A stretch of 64,000 bases of DNA. Source: Platycnemis pennipes. Lineage: Eukaryota; Arthropoda; Insecta; Odonata; Platycnemididae. A program made the position numbers and the translations under genes. This document shows, one piece after another, positions 47,331 through 57,960 of the stretch. Within the stretch, counting starts at the first letter, position 1. Every line of letters begins with the position of its first letter. The notes beneath the pieces are model-generated. The model saw nothing but the letters and a program-made list of their open reading frames with translations, ran no database searches and was not told where the DNA came from. The DNA lies in assembly GCA_933228895.1 (NCBI GenBank), contig OW121852.1, positions 56,028,872 through 56,092,871 of the forward strand. The letters run 5' to 3'.

Positions 47331-47794
47331 GCTGTATCATCCCACGCCTCTTAACTTTTGCTTTATCGTAAATTTCGTCAGGTTTTTTGTTTGTTTATAT
47401 TCCTTACCGAGATTTTTGTCTTTCCGCAACATTTTCCGATCGATTTTCAGCCATATTTTAAATACTCCGGGTGAATGTCTTTTAATAAGCGTACGCGTAT
47501 CACGTGATAGCTACAGCCAATAGAACAGCTCCTTTTATTTCTATGATACATTTACGTTCCAAGATTACCCATCATATGATCGGCAATCATGATCTGCGAT
47601 CAAGTGTTGGTGAAACAGGAGAGGGATTTGATCGTCAATCAACAATTGATTGACGGTCACTTGATCGTCGATCAGCAAATGTTTGGTGAAACCGGGCCTT
47701 AGTATATTTAAACAAAATACCGTACCTGGGCGTGTTAAACAGCACATTTATTTCCACATTTCTATATCTTAGAACCATGGTCACTAGATACCAG

Positions 47795-47880
47795 GTGGGT
47801 TGGGAGGGGGTGGGGTTATTTCTCTCGAACATTCTCTGAGAAGAGAAGAACCCCCTCCAACCTTTCACCCCACCTACCCG
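47795..47880. repeat. G-rich imperfect hairpin
   Basis: GGGTTGGGAGGGGGTGGGG on the plus strand fits a four-run G-quadruplex. The complement CCCCCTCCAAC and CACCCCACC follows 50-60 bp later, so the same DNA can also form a long imperfect hairpin. It lies between the Harbinger and hAT elements. Confidence 0.7.
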
Positions 47881-47883
47881 AAT

Positions 47884-48140
47884 CAGGGTTGCCAGACGTC
47901 CCGGATTTTACGGGACAGTCCCGTATTCGTGCTAAATGTCCCGCGTAAGGAAATAAAATGTTATTTTCAGCATATGTAATACTTGTAAAGGTATTTATTA
48001 ATAAACTGCCCTGTGATGTTGATATAACATCCGTAAAATCATTCTTAAAGGAAGTTCACTAGTTGTCGATTATGTCACACAATGATTTCCTCGACAGCAC
48101 ACCTGTCCCTTATTTTGTTTTCAGAAATCTGGCAACCCTG
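47884..48140. mobile_element. hAT-type MITE with 8-bp target duplication
   Basis: CAGGGTTGCCAGA at the left and TCTGGCAACCCTG at the right form terminal inverted repeats. The flanks ACCCGAAT (47876-47883) and ACCCGAAC (48141-48148) match at seven of eight positions, as for hAT transposases. The 257-bp interior is non-coding and includes a TCCCGGATTTTACGGGA hairpin near the left end. Confidence 0.88.
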
Positions 48141-48184
48141 ACCCGAACCCACCTAAATACCCGGGAAATTCGCAGTGAGACCAT

Positions 48185-48270
48185 TCTACCCTGAAATTGC
48201 CTCCATCAGCGGAGGTGAAACGTTGGTGGACAACCACGACAACGCGGAGCAACCCAAAAAAAACATATTA
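48185..48270 (+). mobile_element. Penelope-type terminal fragment, hammerhead-like
   Basis: TCTACC (48185-48190) and GGTGGA (48225-48230) can pair as stem I around CTGAAAT, a GCCTCC/GGAGGT hairpin and GAAACGTT. The layout is that of a minimal hammerhead ribozyme, but the core CTGANGA has two changes. It is followed by CAACCACGACAACGCGGAGC, a block I recall from Penelope-type ends. Confidence 0.5.
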
Positions 48271-48796
48271 CCGTAGACATTGACCGCGAAAGTTTTAATC
48301 AATCAACTCCATCAAGTCTACACCTTATCTCATTCTACATGAGAATGGTCACCTCGCTACAAATGAAACCTCTATTAGCCCCTTATTGCTTCTATCGCGC
48401 CAGATATTTCAATCCCTAGCAAGTTCCCTAACTGATTAGCATCTAGGCATCCTTTAGTTCTATTTCATAATTCCAATTAGATATTTTAGGTCTACTATTG
48501 CTGAGAGATTAAATAAACTATGGGTATTAATGCCTTATATTTACTTCACTTAAGTATGAAAATCAAATCTGATTCTTACTAACTTGTCGAACGACATCCC
48601 TTTCATCCTAGATATTTTCTGTGAAGCTCAAAAAACCCACTGTTTTCTTCCGTTTTAGTACAATTTTGCTGGTATTATTATTAATTCCTACTGCCTATTT
48701 CTATTTTAGTACTTTTTGTATCTCACTGTTCGCTATCTCTTGACCGATTACATAAGTATCAACACCATATTTTCTGTCCTCATATAAGCTTGGAGC

Positions 48797-48993
48797 GTAA
48801 TACCTTGTCATCAGCCCATTAAATCGTAATAGCCTCTGGCTTTAGGTGCTCCAACGGCTGAGGTTATATCGCGGCTGACCTTAATCTTATGACAAACGAA
48901 AAATCCATGAACGAAATACCCTGGACAGTATTAAAACCCGCAGTCTTTGGGTTGCTAGACTAGAGCGTTACCGACCTGACAACCACGGCCGGC
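48797..48993 (-). mobile_element. tRNA-derived SINE, family B
   Basis: The reverse complement begins GCCGTGGTTGTCAGGTCGGT (A box) and carries CTGCGGGTTTTAATAC (B-box position). It ends GATATAACCTCAGCCGTTGG and AGCACC. It is a second good copy of the family. Confidence 0.75.
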
Positions 48994-50610
48994 TTTTTAT
49001 TAATTCTTTAACTAATTTTTTCCTCACATCTCTTTCGGTACTGTTGCTAACTACTGTTTTCTCTTATCGTCATCTTTTTCTACCTTCTATACATTTAGGC
49101 AACTCCTTAACTTTCTTTTCTTTGTTTTCAATTTCTGCTTGGAGTTGTCACCTATCCGTCAACTACACTTTTCTTGCCCGTTCAATGTTTTCCGGCATAT
49201 TTGAAATTTCTAAATATCTTTAAACTTATCTCTACATGTATTTTTCTTGTAATCTCTACCAAAAACAGTGGTTTCATGATTTTAAATGTTTTCGACATTT
49301 ATTTCCCGTCTACATTTTCCTTGTGGTCGATATGTTTTCAACGGCTTTATTCATTCCCCTTTTTTGATACCTCCTCCTTAACGTCTACTATTCTCATTCT
49401 CCCTTCTCATTCAGAATTCCATAAACTGCGTCCTGATATTCTTCCCTCTTCGGTCCACCTGAAACTTCTTAATTTCACTCATGTACCAGGCTTTTTATTT
49501 TAATCCTTTGACTTTTACTTAAATATTCGTTGCCACTAAATTCATATCTGAATCTGCATATGCCCCGAGGGAACCATGGGACTTGATAACGCAATGGAAG
49601 AATATTTTCATTTAACTTAATTAAAGTTCTGGTTCCCTTGGCCTTTAGGTCAAGGGGATTTAAATCACTAATTTATTTGAATATAGATGTCACCGATATT
49701 AAATTTTCTTCAGTGCTCTTCGTGGGTACTCCTTGTTCCTTAGTTATGTTATAATATTTGCCGCCATCCATTATCATGAGAATGGCTGTAGAACACGCAT
49801 CCTTACTTCTAAAAAGCAACTTAATTAATTTATGTAGTACGTCTCTTTAATTCACGGATTGCAATCGATATTGACTTTCGAGGCTACATTATTGAACTAC
49901 AATTGCAAACTATTTTGATTTAGGTTGATTGATTGATTTGGATTCACTTTGAGGATTGATAAATTGAGAATGCAAACATTTTCAGGAATAAATTTATCTT
50001 ATCAAGTAAAAAATTGACACGAAAAATAAACGATGATTTTGAAACCGTCTCTTAAGCTTGGAATATAAAGGATGTACGATATAGGCTTTTAAGTGTCTTT
50101 CCTATTAGAATAAAATTATTTCCATTCTAGTCACATTTGTACAACAAAGTGATATCCATTTTTTACGCCACTTCCTCGCAGAATAAGAAGACAGTATTAG
50201 AGGAATAAATTGTTCATTATCTTAAAAAAAACCGGAATTCAACTACATCCAGGCACCGATTTCTTACACGCCTAGTAGAAATCAAAGAGCCTTCTGCGCT
50301 TCCAATTATGAGCTGATTGGTTAACAAAGACATTTACATGGTCCTTTACCGTACACTGCTTTATTATTGCCATCGACTTATTACATCACCACCCTCCAAA
50401 TTCCCGAATTCTATATTTCCTCGATCTACTACCTCTTCATTATTTTATGTGATTACCTTCCTTCTGCTACAAAGTTTCATGAACCATTTTTTTCTCTTTG
50501 TTATCTCTCAATTCATATGCCTTGGACTCCGACATCAGATTTTTTACCAAGACATTTATATGTAAAGCAGCTCATTCAAAATCTTATGCATATTTATTTA
50601 TTTATTTATT
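48994..50610. other. no gene seen
   Basis: AT-rich, with a pyrimidine-rich interval at 49010-49500. The 109-codon frame at 49174-49503 is low in charged residues and unrecognised. Confidence 0.5.
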
Positions 50611-50619
50611 GTTTTTAAT

Positions 50620-50983
50620 TAGGGATGGGTCGGTTCCACTTTTTTTCGGTTCCGGTTCGGTTCTTAACTTCGGTTCTCGGTTCCGATTTCGGTTCCGGTT
50701 CTTAATTTACCACGTACTTTGCATTGCTCAATGGTAAGATAAGGTAATCAATAATCATTTTCAGAGGCTGAATTAAAATAATTCGCGACTTTGAAGCATC
50801 TAAGTACACTATTTCACCAGGTTTTAATGTGAAGCCTCCACTTTCGGAGTGTGAGTAGGTTTCAAACTGGTTTTCGCGCCAATTATTTCGGTGCCGATTA
50901 TTTTTCGCCTCGGTTCCGGTTCCGGTTCTAAGCTCAAGAACCGGTGGAACCGAGAACCGAAGAACCGAACCGACCCATCCCTA
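50620..50983. mobile_element. hAT-type MITE rich in CGGTTC repeats, perfect 8-bp duplication
   Basis: The ends TAGGGATGGGTCGGTTC and its complement GAACCGACCCATCCCTA form long inverted repeats that continue as runs of CGGTTC and GGTTCC. The flanking octamer TTTTTAAT is identical at 50612-50619 and 50984-50991. The interior is AT-rich and non-coding. The perfect target duplication points to a comparatively young insertion. Confidence 0.9.
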
Positions 50984-50991
50984 TTTTTAAT

Positions 50992-52070
50992 GTTTACCCA
51001 ACATATAAATATAATTACAGGATATACAATTAATTATCGAACAAGATAATACAATATCATTAGCACTGATCAAAACGCTAGACAAAGAAGATAATACAAA
51101 TGAATAACATTGGACATTTATAAATATCTATCAAATATCAATAACATTAACAACATTAACAAAATTACCTCTGTGTGTTAAGGTTAGAAATAAGTTCTTT
51201 TAAAAATTTATTTCTGTCTTGTAATAAATTCAGATCATTGCAGTATTTGTTTTATTGCAAGTTGCATATGAATGAACTTATAATATATATGCATGCCTTG
51301 ATATTCTGGAACTGCGAATTGTTTTGCAAACAAAATTTCATACGGGTAATATCCTGATACAAGAATGAGGGATAGCGTTTATCCTCTAATTTCCTTATTG
51401 GCACTCATACACACGTAATCTCAGGTAACATCAGAAGAATAAACCTCATTGCCGTCTTTTCTCCAACAAATCATGTCCACCCTATCACGTTAAAATAATT
51501 GGTCCATCGTTACAACTAATTTACTACCTCAAATCATTCAAAATTGCCAAAATAATGCGCATTAAAGTTTTTAGGGCTATCTACAAGAATCTTTTTGATT
51601 CCGTGGAGGCTCTGAATCCTTTACGCAACCCGAAATTAGCGTTATTTTATTTTCACATTTACTTGAAAATTTCAGGGTGTATGGGCAATTAAACTGGCTC
51701 TTGTTGATCTGATTTCACACATTGTTAGGCTTTGTACTGGTGAATATTACCCTCAACAATCACATTGACCTTCGGATACCTGCCTAATTAAACTGAGATT
51801 TATATTTGAAATGCTGCGTCTCTTGATCTATTAACGGGTGATAATTATTGTAAACATTTTCCATTTTAGGTATTTAGGATGCATAATTTTATTTCTGCCT
51901 AATTTTCCTTATAGCTTCAAATATATTACTCCCATTATTTTGCTACACGCAATAGTTTAAGTTAGCAATCATTGCTGACCAAACTCTCCCATCGCTTCAA
52001 GCTCCTTGCCGTGTCCTGCACATGGCATCAACTATGCCTTCTCGTTCAGGCTCTTTTTGATTTTACGTGA
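50992..52070. other. no feature seen
   Basis: AT-rich sequence; nothing recognised. Confidence 0.5.
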
Positions 52071-52074
52071 TCGA

Positions 52075-52850
52075 TTATTGGTTCACGCAGACTGATGTTA
52101 TGGTAAAGGCAGAGATAGGCGTATAGAAAGCTCTATTAAGCATGAAAAAGAGAATATCTTCTCATAGCCAGATATCACCTGAAGATCAATGAAAGAAAAA
52201 TCATGGTAATGGCATGCAGCATGAGGGATGAGGCCAAGACCAACGTTAAACTAGGAAAAACAAAAGCCTTCCTTCCAAAAGCGAAAGATAAGAGAGTATT
52301 GTTATCTAGGAGTTCGAGTGACCAGCGGTGGATGAAGTAAGAAGGCAATGGTCAGTAGAATAGGTCAGGAGAGGAGGGCATTCTTCCAGTGGAAGAATCT
52401 ACTTACGGCTGGAAATGCAACACTTGAAGATAGGAAAAACTTCATCAGAACCTGCATCTGGAGCATGTTTCTTTTTTGCAGCGAGGCATGTACGACAACA
52501 GCATAAGAGAAGTCAGGATTGAAAACATTTGAAATGTTCAACAAAATAATATGAAGGTAAATTGATGGACCGAGTAGCGAACGAAGTCCTGAGAAGTTTG
52601 GGAGAGTAGGAAATATGAAAACGATAAAAAGAAATGTGACAGTATAATAGGCGATATCTTGAGACATGATGGCCTGATGAAAGCAATCGTTGTGGGCAAA
52701 GTGAACGGGAAGAATGGAAAAGGAATGCGTCGGATGAAATATATGAAGCAATTTGTCAAGGAGAAGGGTTATCCACTTCTACATAAACCCTGAAAGCCAC
52801 CATAAAGGTGTGTGGAATGGTGTGAATTCTCACCAATCGTGCACTACATA
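52075..52850 (+). pseudogene. LINE tail, related to but distinct from the RTE-like copies
   Basis: Frames on the plus strand give YHLKINERKIMVMA near 52180, YLGVRVTSGG near 52310, RAFFQWKNLLTAGNATLEDR at 52375 and CIWSMFLFCSEA near 52455. This is the usual order YLG, F..KK.LLT, IW..LLYG.E of LINE tails. After 52540 the match fades, with a possible GHILRHD equivalent near 52650. Several frameshifts break it. It is longer than the other tails and starts closer to the catalytic domain. Confidence 0.75.
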
Positions 52851-54515
52851 TCATGCATAAAAAAGGATTAGTAAAAATATACTAGTCTAAACTTCAATAT
52901 GTAAAAAAGATAAAAATAGCAAAGCAAGCATGCGAAAACATACTGTTATTTGGGTTAGGTTCAAGTCCTTATACCAACATGCAGCTACCTATGCTATCCA
53001 TTGATACACTCGTATTGGACATATTTACCTCTATTCATATCCCTATGCACGAGGAAAAAAGGATATTTTGAATCTGTCAGTTAGGCAATCAATTTCTCTA
53101 ATTGTGTGATTATGGTCCAGTCTACCATAGTAAGTTGAGGTTCGCAAAATATTTTTTAAATGACATCACTGAAAATATTACCTTGGAATGTATTTAAGTG
53201 ATTAAGTCTAAATTTCAACCTGCGATCTGACAATGATTCCCATTTTAATTCATTTATGTAAATAATAAGAGGTTGGAAGATATGAGAGGTAAGAGACCGG
53301 TGAATCGAGAGGAGAGGTTCGTCAAACTTATGCATATTAGCACATTTGACTTAAGATGATGAGATCTCAAAGGAAAATAGTAGTTTTTACGGATCCCAAA
53401 AACGGGAAAATTTTACATTCATGTCGGATGGATATTGATATCCTGTTTGCCAAAGAACAGTTCGAAGTTATAAAAAACAGTAAAATGCCTTCACGGTATG
53501 GAGAAATCACCACGTTGTAACCAGGCATTCCTTTCATACTTCCTCGCACCACTTGCAGCTTCAGGAATAAAGGCCAAACGCACTTGACCTATAGGTGGCT
53601 TTCTGGATATAATGTACGCTTGGTTAAGTTCATTATCATTCCTATGTGAGAGTTTGAAATGGCCCACGCAGCTCCCAGTAATTTCTGTCCCACTTGGTGT
53701 AAAAGCAAATTGTGGATCATCATTCCACTTCTCTGCCATCCTAAATCGCCTCTTCCGTGAACGATGGCAGTGCTCTGCCAACAGCGGGGCCAGTAATCGA
53801 AATCCTCCCGAATAGGGAGAGGTGGGAACTGTGGGAATTTCGCAATATTTGGTCGCTTAAAGGATTCTAACCACCCGGGTTTAACAAGCCCTTTGAAAGC
53901 CAATATCCAATATTCCCATCACATATCACACCCCTTTCACCCCTCCAGCTCTGCGTTTTAATTCTCCCACTGTCATTCGCCCCATTCCTGTTGTAGCCCT
54001 GAGGGATAGTTCTCTCCTAAAGCTCAATAAGGCGGCTTGATCGCGGGAACGAAGCATCATAGCTTTGAATGCTACTGAAACGTATGCCCTCATGTTTAAA
54101 ACTATGCACTTTTACCACACTCCTCCACCCAGTTTTTGTTCTGGATGTATATTTATTCATTCATAGTATCGCGATTGAATAAAATCTAATCCTGTTGCTT
54201 CGGTATTTTCATTTCATTGTAGATTTCATTTCATGTAGCATGATTCTGGTTCTCCCGGTACTAAAATTAATAAACCACTCTCCGACAGCTTGCCTGCATG
54301 ACTATGAGTGGTTAGATGGCTGCCAAATTTTAATGCGAGTTTGAGAATCTTGGGGAGATTATTATGGTAGACTTGCAAAAATAAATTTTTATCTGAAAAA
54401 AATAAAATAAAACAAAAACACGTTAGAAAAAGTATTTCTTACCGCCCCTTTCTTTTAAATCGAATTTTACCATCTATAGTAATGAAATCGATAGAATTGG
54501 CTTCAACTTGGTGAA
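52851..54515. other. no gene supported
   Basis: AT-rich. Overlapping minus-strand frames at 53491-53903 contain GRGDLGWQRSGMMIHNLLLH but match no family I recognise. They are left unassigned. Confidence 0.4.
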
Positions 54516-54523
54516 AATTCATG

Positions 54524-54742
54524 CTGAATGAAGAGTATGTAAATTTTCACAGAATGTACTTAACTGGTACAACACGTTTCGACGCTAAGGCGTCATTCTC
54601 ATGTAAAAGAGAATGTACTTTGAATGTACAAGAGAATTTACTCTATTGAATTGTGCTTGAGAATGATGCCTTGGCGTCGAAACGCGTTGTACCAGTTGCA
54701 TAAATTCTGTGAAATTTTACATAGGCTATATCTCTTCATTCA
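54524..54742. mobile_element. inverted Penelope-type repeat, hairpin element
   Basis: Left arm (54524-54600) and right arm (54659-54742) are reverse complements over about 75 bp, with AACTGGTACAACACGTTTCG against CGAAACGCGTTGTACCAGTT. Each arm contains GACGC/GCGTC hairpin followed by GAAAC, as in hammerhead-bearing Penelope ends, but both lack a good CTGANGA box. The 58-bp centre is AT-rich. It could be two end fragments in opposite orientation or a foldback derivative. Confidence 0.65.
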
Positions 54743-54865
54743 TCATCAGTAATGTAATCCGGTGAAATGTAATTCATGCTCAAACTGAATCATAAACCTC
54801 AGTTTCTAAATCTGGCAGTATAGAGTTTCAGCATTATTTTTGGCATATCATTATCAATATTCATC

Positions 54866-54960
54866 ATCCTTAAGATTGGTTTGACGTAACTCTTTGATCA
54901 ATTCTATATTGGTTGTTTTTACGTTGGCATAATTCTTCTCTTTCAATCTCACTCGATGGT
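54866..54960 (-). mobile_element. LINE 3' end fragment
   Basis: The reverse complement contains GAGAAGAATTATGCCAACGT, then an ATTGATCAAAGAGTTACGTC-like block, CAATCTTAAG and GATGATGAATA. This matches the 3' ends at 15047 and 60880. Confidence 0.65.
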
Positions 54961-55257
54961 ATTTAACTTAACCCCTAACTCAAACCCCTAACTCTCAAAC
55001 CTTTCCACCTGGAAGATATAAATTATTGTATATGAAAATATGTTTTATCCATCGATCAGCATTGCACGCCTTTGCTGATACTGATAATTTAGTTTATAGT
55101 GCCTGGGAGATGCACATCTAACACGTTTATTCCTAAATATTGTATTATCTTATAGTAGTAGCATTTGTACACATTAGTATGTAGTGCGCAGTGCATGTTT
55201 GGTGAACATCACCGTCTCATTCTGCTTAAACCTACGTATAATCCTAACACAAACATA

Positions 55258-55350
55258 ATATTCATGCCCGAGGCAGGATTCGAACCCATCTTCACCGAAT
55301 CTTCGATTGTCATGTGGACGCGTTACCGACGCGTCCATCATGACTGATCC
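55258..55350 (-). mobile_element. tRNA-like head, SINE family B
   Basis: The reverse complement reads GGACGCGTCGGTAACGCGTC (A box) and GATGGGTTCGAATCCTGCCTC (near-perfect B box), followed by GGGCATGAATATTATG as in the copy at 41907. The tail is missing. A true tRNA gene is unlikely because the acceptor arms do not pair. Confidence 0.65.
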
Positions 55351-56475
55351 AAATCGGGTGGTTTAACTCCCTCTCGTAATTTCTCGATACATCCTCAAAA
55401 GGACATTTAAAATATATCCAATTTTTCTAATACTCTCTTCTTAAGTTTTTGGGTCCTTATTCCTATATATTAATGCAATTCATTATATGTTTCTAACATT
55501 TTTCTGTCACACCTGGTGCTACTGTTTACCTCTATCGCTAAATCTATCCCCTCTAATATACCTCTTCTAGGTTATGAGGAGAAATATTATTTTATGAAAT
55601 TCAACGCTTAACTATAATTTAACGTCTGATCATTATGAGTTAGCTACCGATTATAGGCATGCATAAGGTCGATTTCTTCTTACTACTAGACTTAGCCAGG
55701 TCATCTCCAGAGTTTATCTTGCATTATGTGCCTACAATGTTGTTCATCTTTAATTCTTAACAATTTCTATTGCCCTCCTCGTTGGTAAAACTAAGTCATC
55801 TTTTTTTGCTTCTCCCTTATTCCCCCTCAGTGATCCACTGCATACGGTAGACCCACCTGTGGCATTACCAACTACCACTATTGCCAACATCATAGTTGGT
55901 CCTACTTCAGCTCTCCTCTCTTCAATTCGTTCCGCCAACCACTTAACTTCGCCCATCGTAACAAATATGAACTGAACTTATGTAGAAGCTGTGGAGTATG
56001 ATTCATCGAGAATCCCAAGTTGTACGTTTGCAGAATGTGTACACCTTGGTTGCAAGAATTCAGGGATTTATTTTTTTCCATTTTGGTGCATTTTACTTTT
56101 GGTCGAAAGCATGAAATATGGTTACTGAATCATCTCATGGTCGTAAATTGGTCTCAAATGTTTTAGCGCTTAGGAGAAAATAAATAAAAGAAAATACGTG
56201 TGGAGGTAGCGTCTGGGCCACGAATCAAACCGTTAGATCGTTGAATGTATCACGTGTCCTGAAGGGATGATCTGCTTCGCTATTCCATATTCGCTATACT
56301 TTTGCTCACGTTTGGCACCCATAAACGGCAACATTTCATCTAAACGCACAATTTGTAAAACTTTAATTAAGATTATTCAGTCCTTTTAACAGTATTATTG
56401 CAAATCTCGAACACTGCATAAATATTACTCGAGACAATTGAAACCACATCTCACTCAGCATTCTATTACATCAGA
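55351..56475. other. no feature seen
   Basis: AT-rich sequence; nothing recognised. Confidence 0.5.
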
Positions 56476-56479
56476 GTCC

Positions 56480-56539
56480 AGAGACAAACTAATTAGAGAC
56501 TAACTAAACAGAGACTAATTAAACAGAGACTAACTAAAC
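56480..56539. repeat. 15-bp tandem repeat, about four copies
   Basis: AGAGACTAACTAAAC occurs three times in a row (56495-56539, one base differing in the second), preceded by a degenerate fourth copy. Minisatellite. Confidence 0.9.
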
Positions 56540-57370
56540 TCACCAAGTGTCACAAAACGTGCCTATTTCTCCTCCCACTCGCCCCGTACTGGCTGATGTA
56601 ATAGTGCGTTTATGTTGTACATAGCCTTCGTTTGCCAAACGGTATATTGCACAACCGTGCCTGATTTGTTGTTTGGTGGATATGATAATTTCATACGTTA
56701 CCTGAAAACGTAACGCTCCATTTCCTAGTAGAGGGAACCTACTGCTGACGAGAAAGGTGAGGCGTATTCTACACCAAAAGTTACATTCTAGGAATAAAGT
56801 ATCAACATGTATTACTTCAACACTGAAAAAACGACGTGTAAGTGTAATATTTTGAAACGGAGACTTAGCAACGTAGTGGTTAATTACTATAAGATTTATG
56901 CCCATTATTCCAGTTTCAGCCGGGCATTAGGTTATTGGTTTCCAGCGTTGAAGAATTGCAGCCGTTTCTGGCTGTGTGTGAACGGTTCTTTAGCCATGAA
57001 GTTTTGACTTACAGGCTAAGAATGTAGGTCTTAGTATGCTGAACATATTGTTAAATTCTATAACACCTAATGGTACCGTTGAGGGTTAACAGATAGTTAA
57101 GCAATCTAAAGTTATAAATATTAAGGCTATACAGTTCTAAATTAAAGTGATAATGAATGAAATACCATTACAGCGATTATAATTGAACTTTTATGGTCAA
57201 TGATTGTGTAAAGCATCAGGTTTGAGATTTATTTGATCATATTCAAGCTCTTTATTTACTGTAACATCTACTGAAGTACGATTGAGAATTGCAGCGTTTA
57301 GAATTTGACTTAGATGATTTGAAAGTTATAGCAGCATAACGGAACGGAATTCATTGAGTTCTCGATACAT
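56540..57370. other. no gene supported
   Basis: AT-rich. A 121-codon minus-strand frame (56540-56905) shows no family motif. Confidence 0.45.
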
Positions 57371-57372
57371 AC

Positions 57373-57401
57373 ATGCCATCGTCGTCAGATGACGATGACA
57401 G
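57373..57401 (+). other. candidate short first exon, acidic
   Basis: ATG at 57373 reads MPSSSDDDD and meets a perfect splice donor CAG|GTAAGT at 57402. The DNA is nearly palindromic here (CATCGTC against GACGATG), so the acidic peptide may be accidental. No upstream promoter is evident. Confidence 0.2.
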
Positions 57402-57659
57402 GTAAGTGTCAAAATCAGGGTCGTACGATAAAATATTTCTTTTGGTGTTTACAAAGTGACCGAGTTTCTTTTTATAGAGCCATTATTATTTTCATTGCGT
57501 AAAAAAATCGTTCATAACAAAGCTCTTTAGTGAATATAGTGACAAGTTCACTTTAATTTACGAAAATCTATATTTTTCTCGTGATTTAGGCCCTCTATAT
57601 TTTCAAATATGTAGTTAGTTGTCTCAAAAGTTATGGATAAGTAGCACAATTTTCATTAT

Positions 57660-57960
57660 GTCACTCGTTTAAACCCTTATCGAGGTGGAGACGCGATCAA
57701 GACGGAATTACTCCAAAATTGTATGTGCAAGGATTTCGCGAGACCTTGCCTGTCCGGTTTGGTGAGGCTAATCCTACGGCAGATGGGGCGACGCTCGAGG
57801 ATACGGAATCCCAGAGCCCCTTCATCATCAATGATGATGCGAGTCAAATGGTGGCGTCTTGCCGCCAAACTCAACAATGAATCTCTTTGACTGATCCTCC
57901 CAGAGGGATCCTGGTGCACTTCCTCCCGTCCCAGCGGATTGCGGGCATGGGAGTATGTTT
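57660..57960. other. GC-richer unassigned block
   Basis: GC content is clearly higher than both flanks over about 300 bp, with an 80-codon frame on the minus strand (57677-57919: charged, containing IIIDDEGALGFRILERRP). No known family matches. A fragment of a retroelement or an exon are both possible. Confidence 0.35.

Larger units (their letters stand above)
43579..47698 (+). mobile_element. PIF/Harbinger transposon, full length, decayed
   Basis: The ends GGGCCGGTTTCACCAA and GGCCCGGTTTCACCAA (reverse complement of the right end) are flanked on both sides by TTA (43576-43578 and 47699-47701), the classic Harbinger target duplication. A second GTTTCACCAACA lies about 80 bp inside each end, and GATCGRCGATCAAG-like motifs repeat between them. 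Inside, the plus strand holds a broken DDE transposase. The minus strand near 46.9-47.3 kb could be the second, Myb/SANT-type gene. The 4.1-kb length suits an autonomous element, but the frames are interrupted. Confidence 0.88.

Noticed and set aside
53491..53903. Host gene exon on the minus strand
   Set aside because: About 100 codons open in two overlapping phases, no family match and no clear splice sites.
55258..55350. Functional tRNA gene on the minus strand
   Set aside because: The B box is near perfect but the cloverleaf cannot be closed, and the sequence continues into a SINE family B body.
56480..56539. CRISPR-like array
   Set aside because: Repeats are 15 bp with no spacers; this is a simple minisatellite in a eukaryotic genome.
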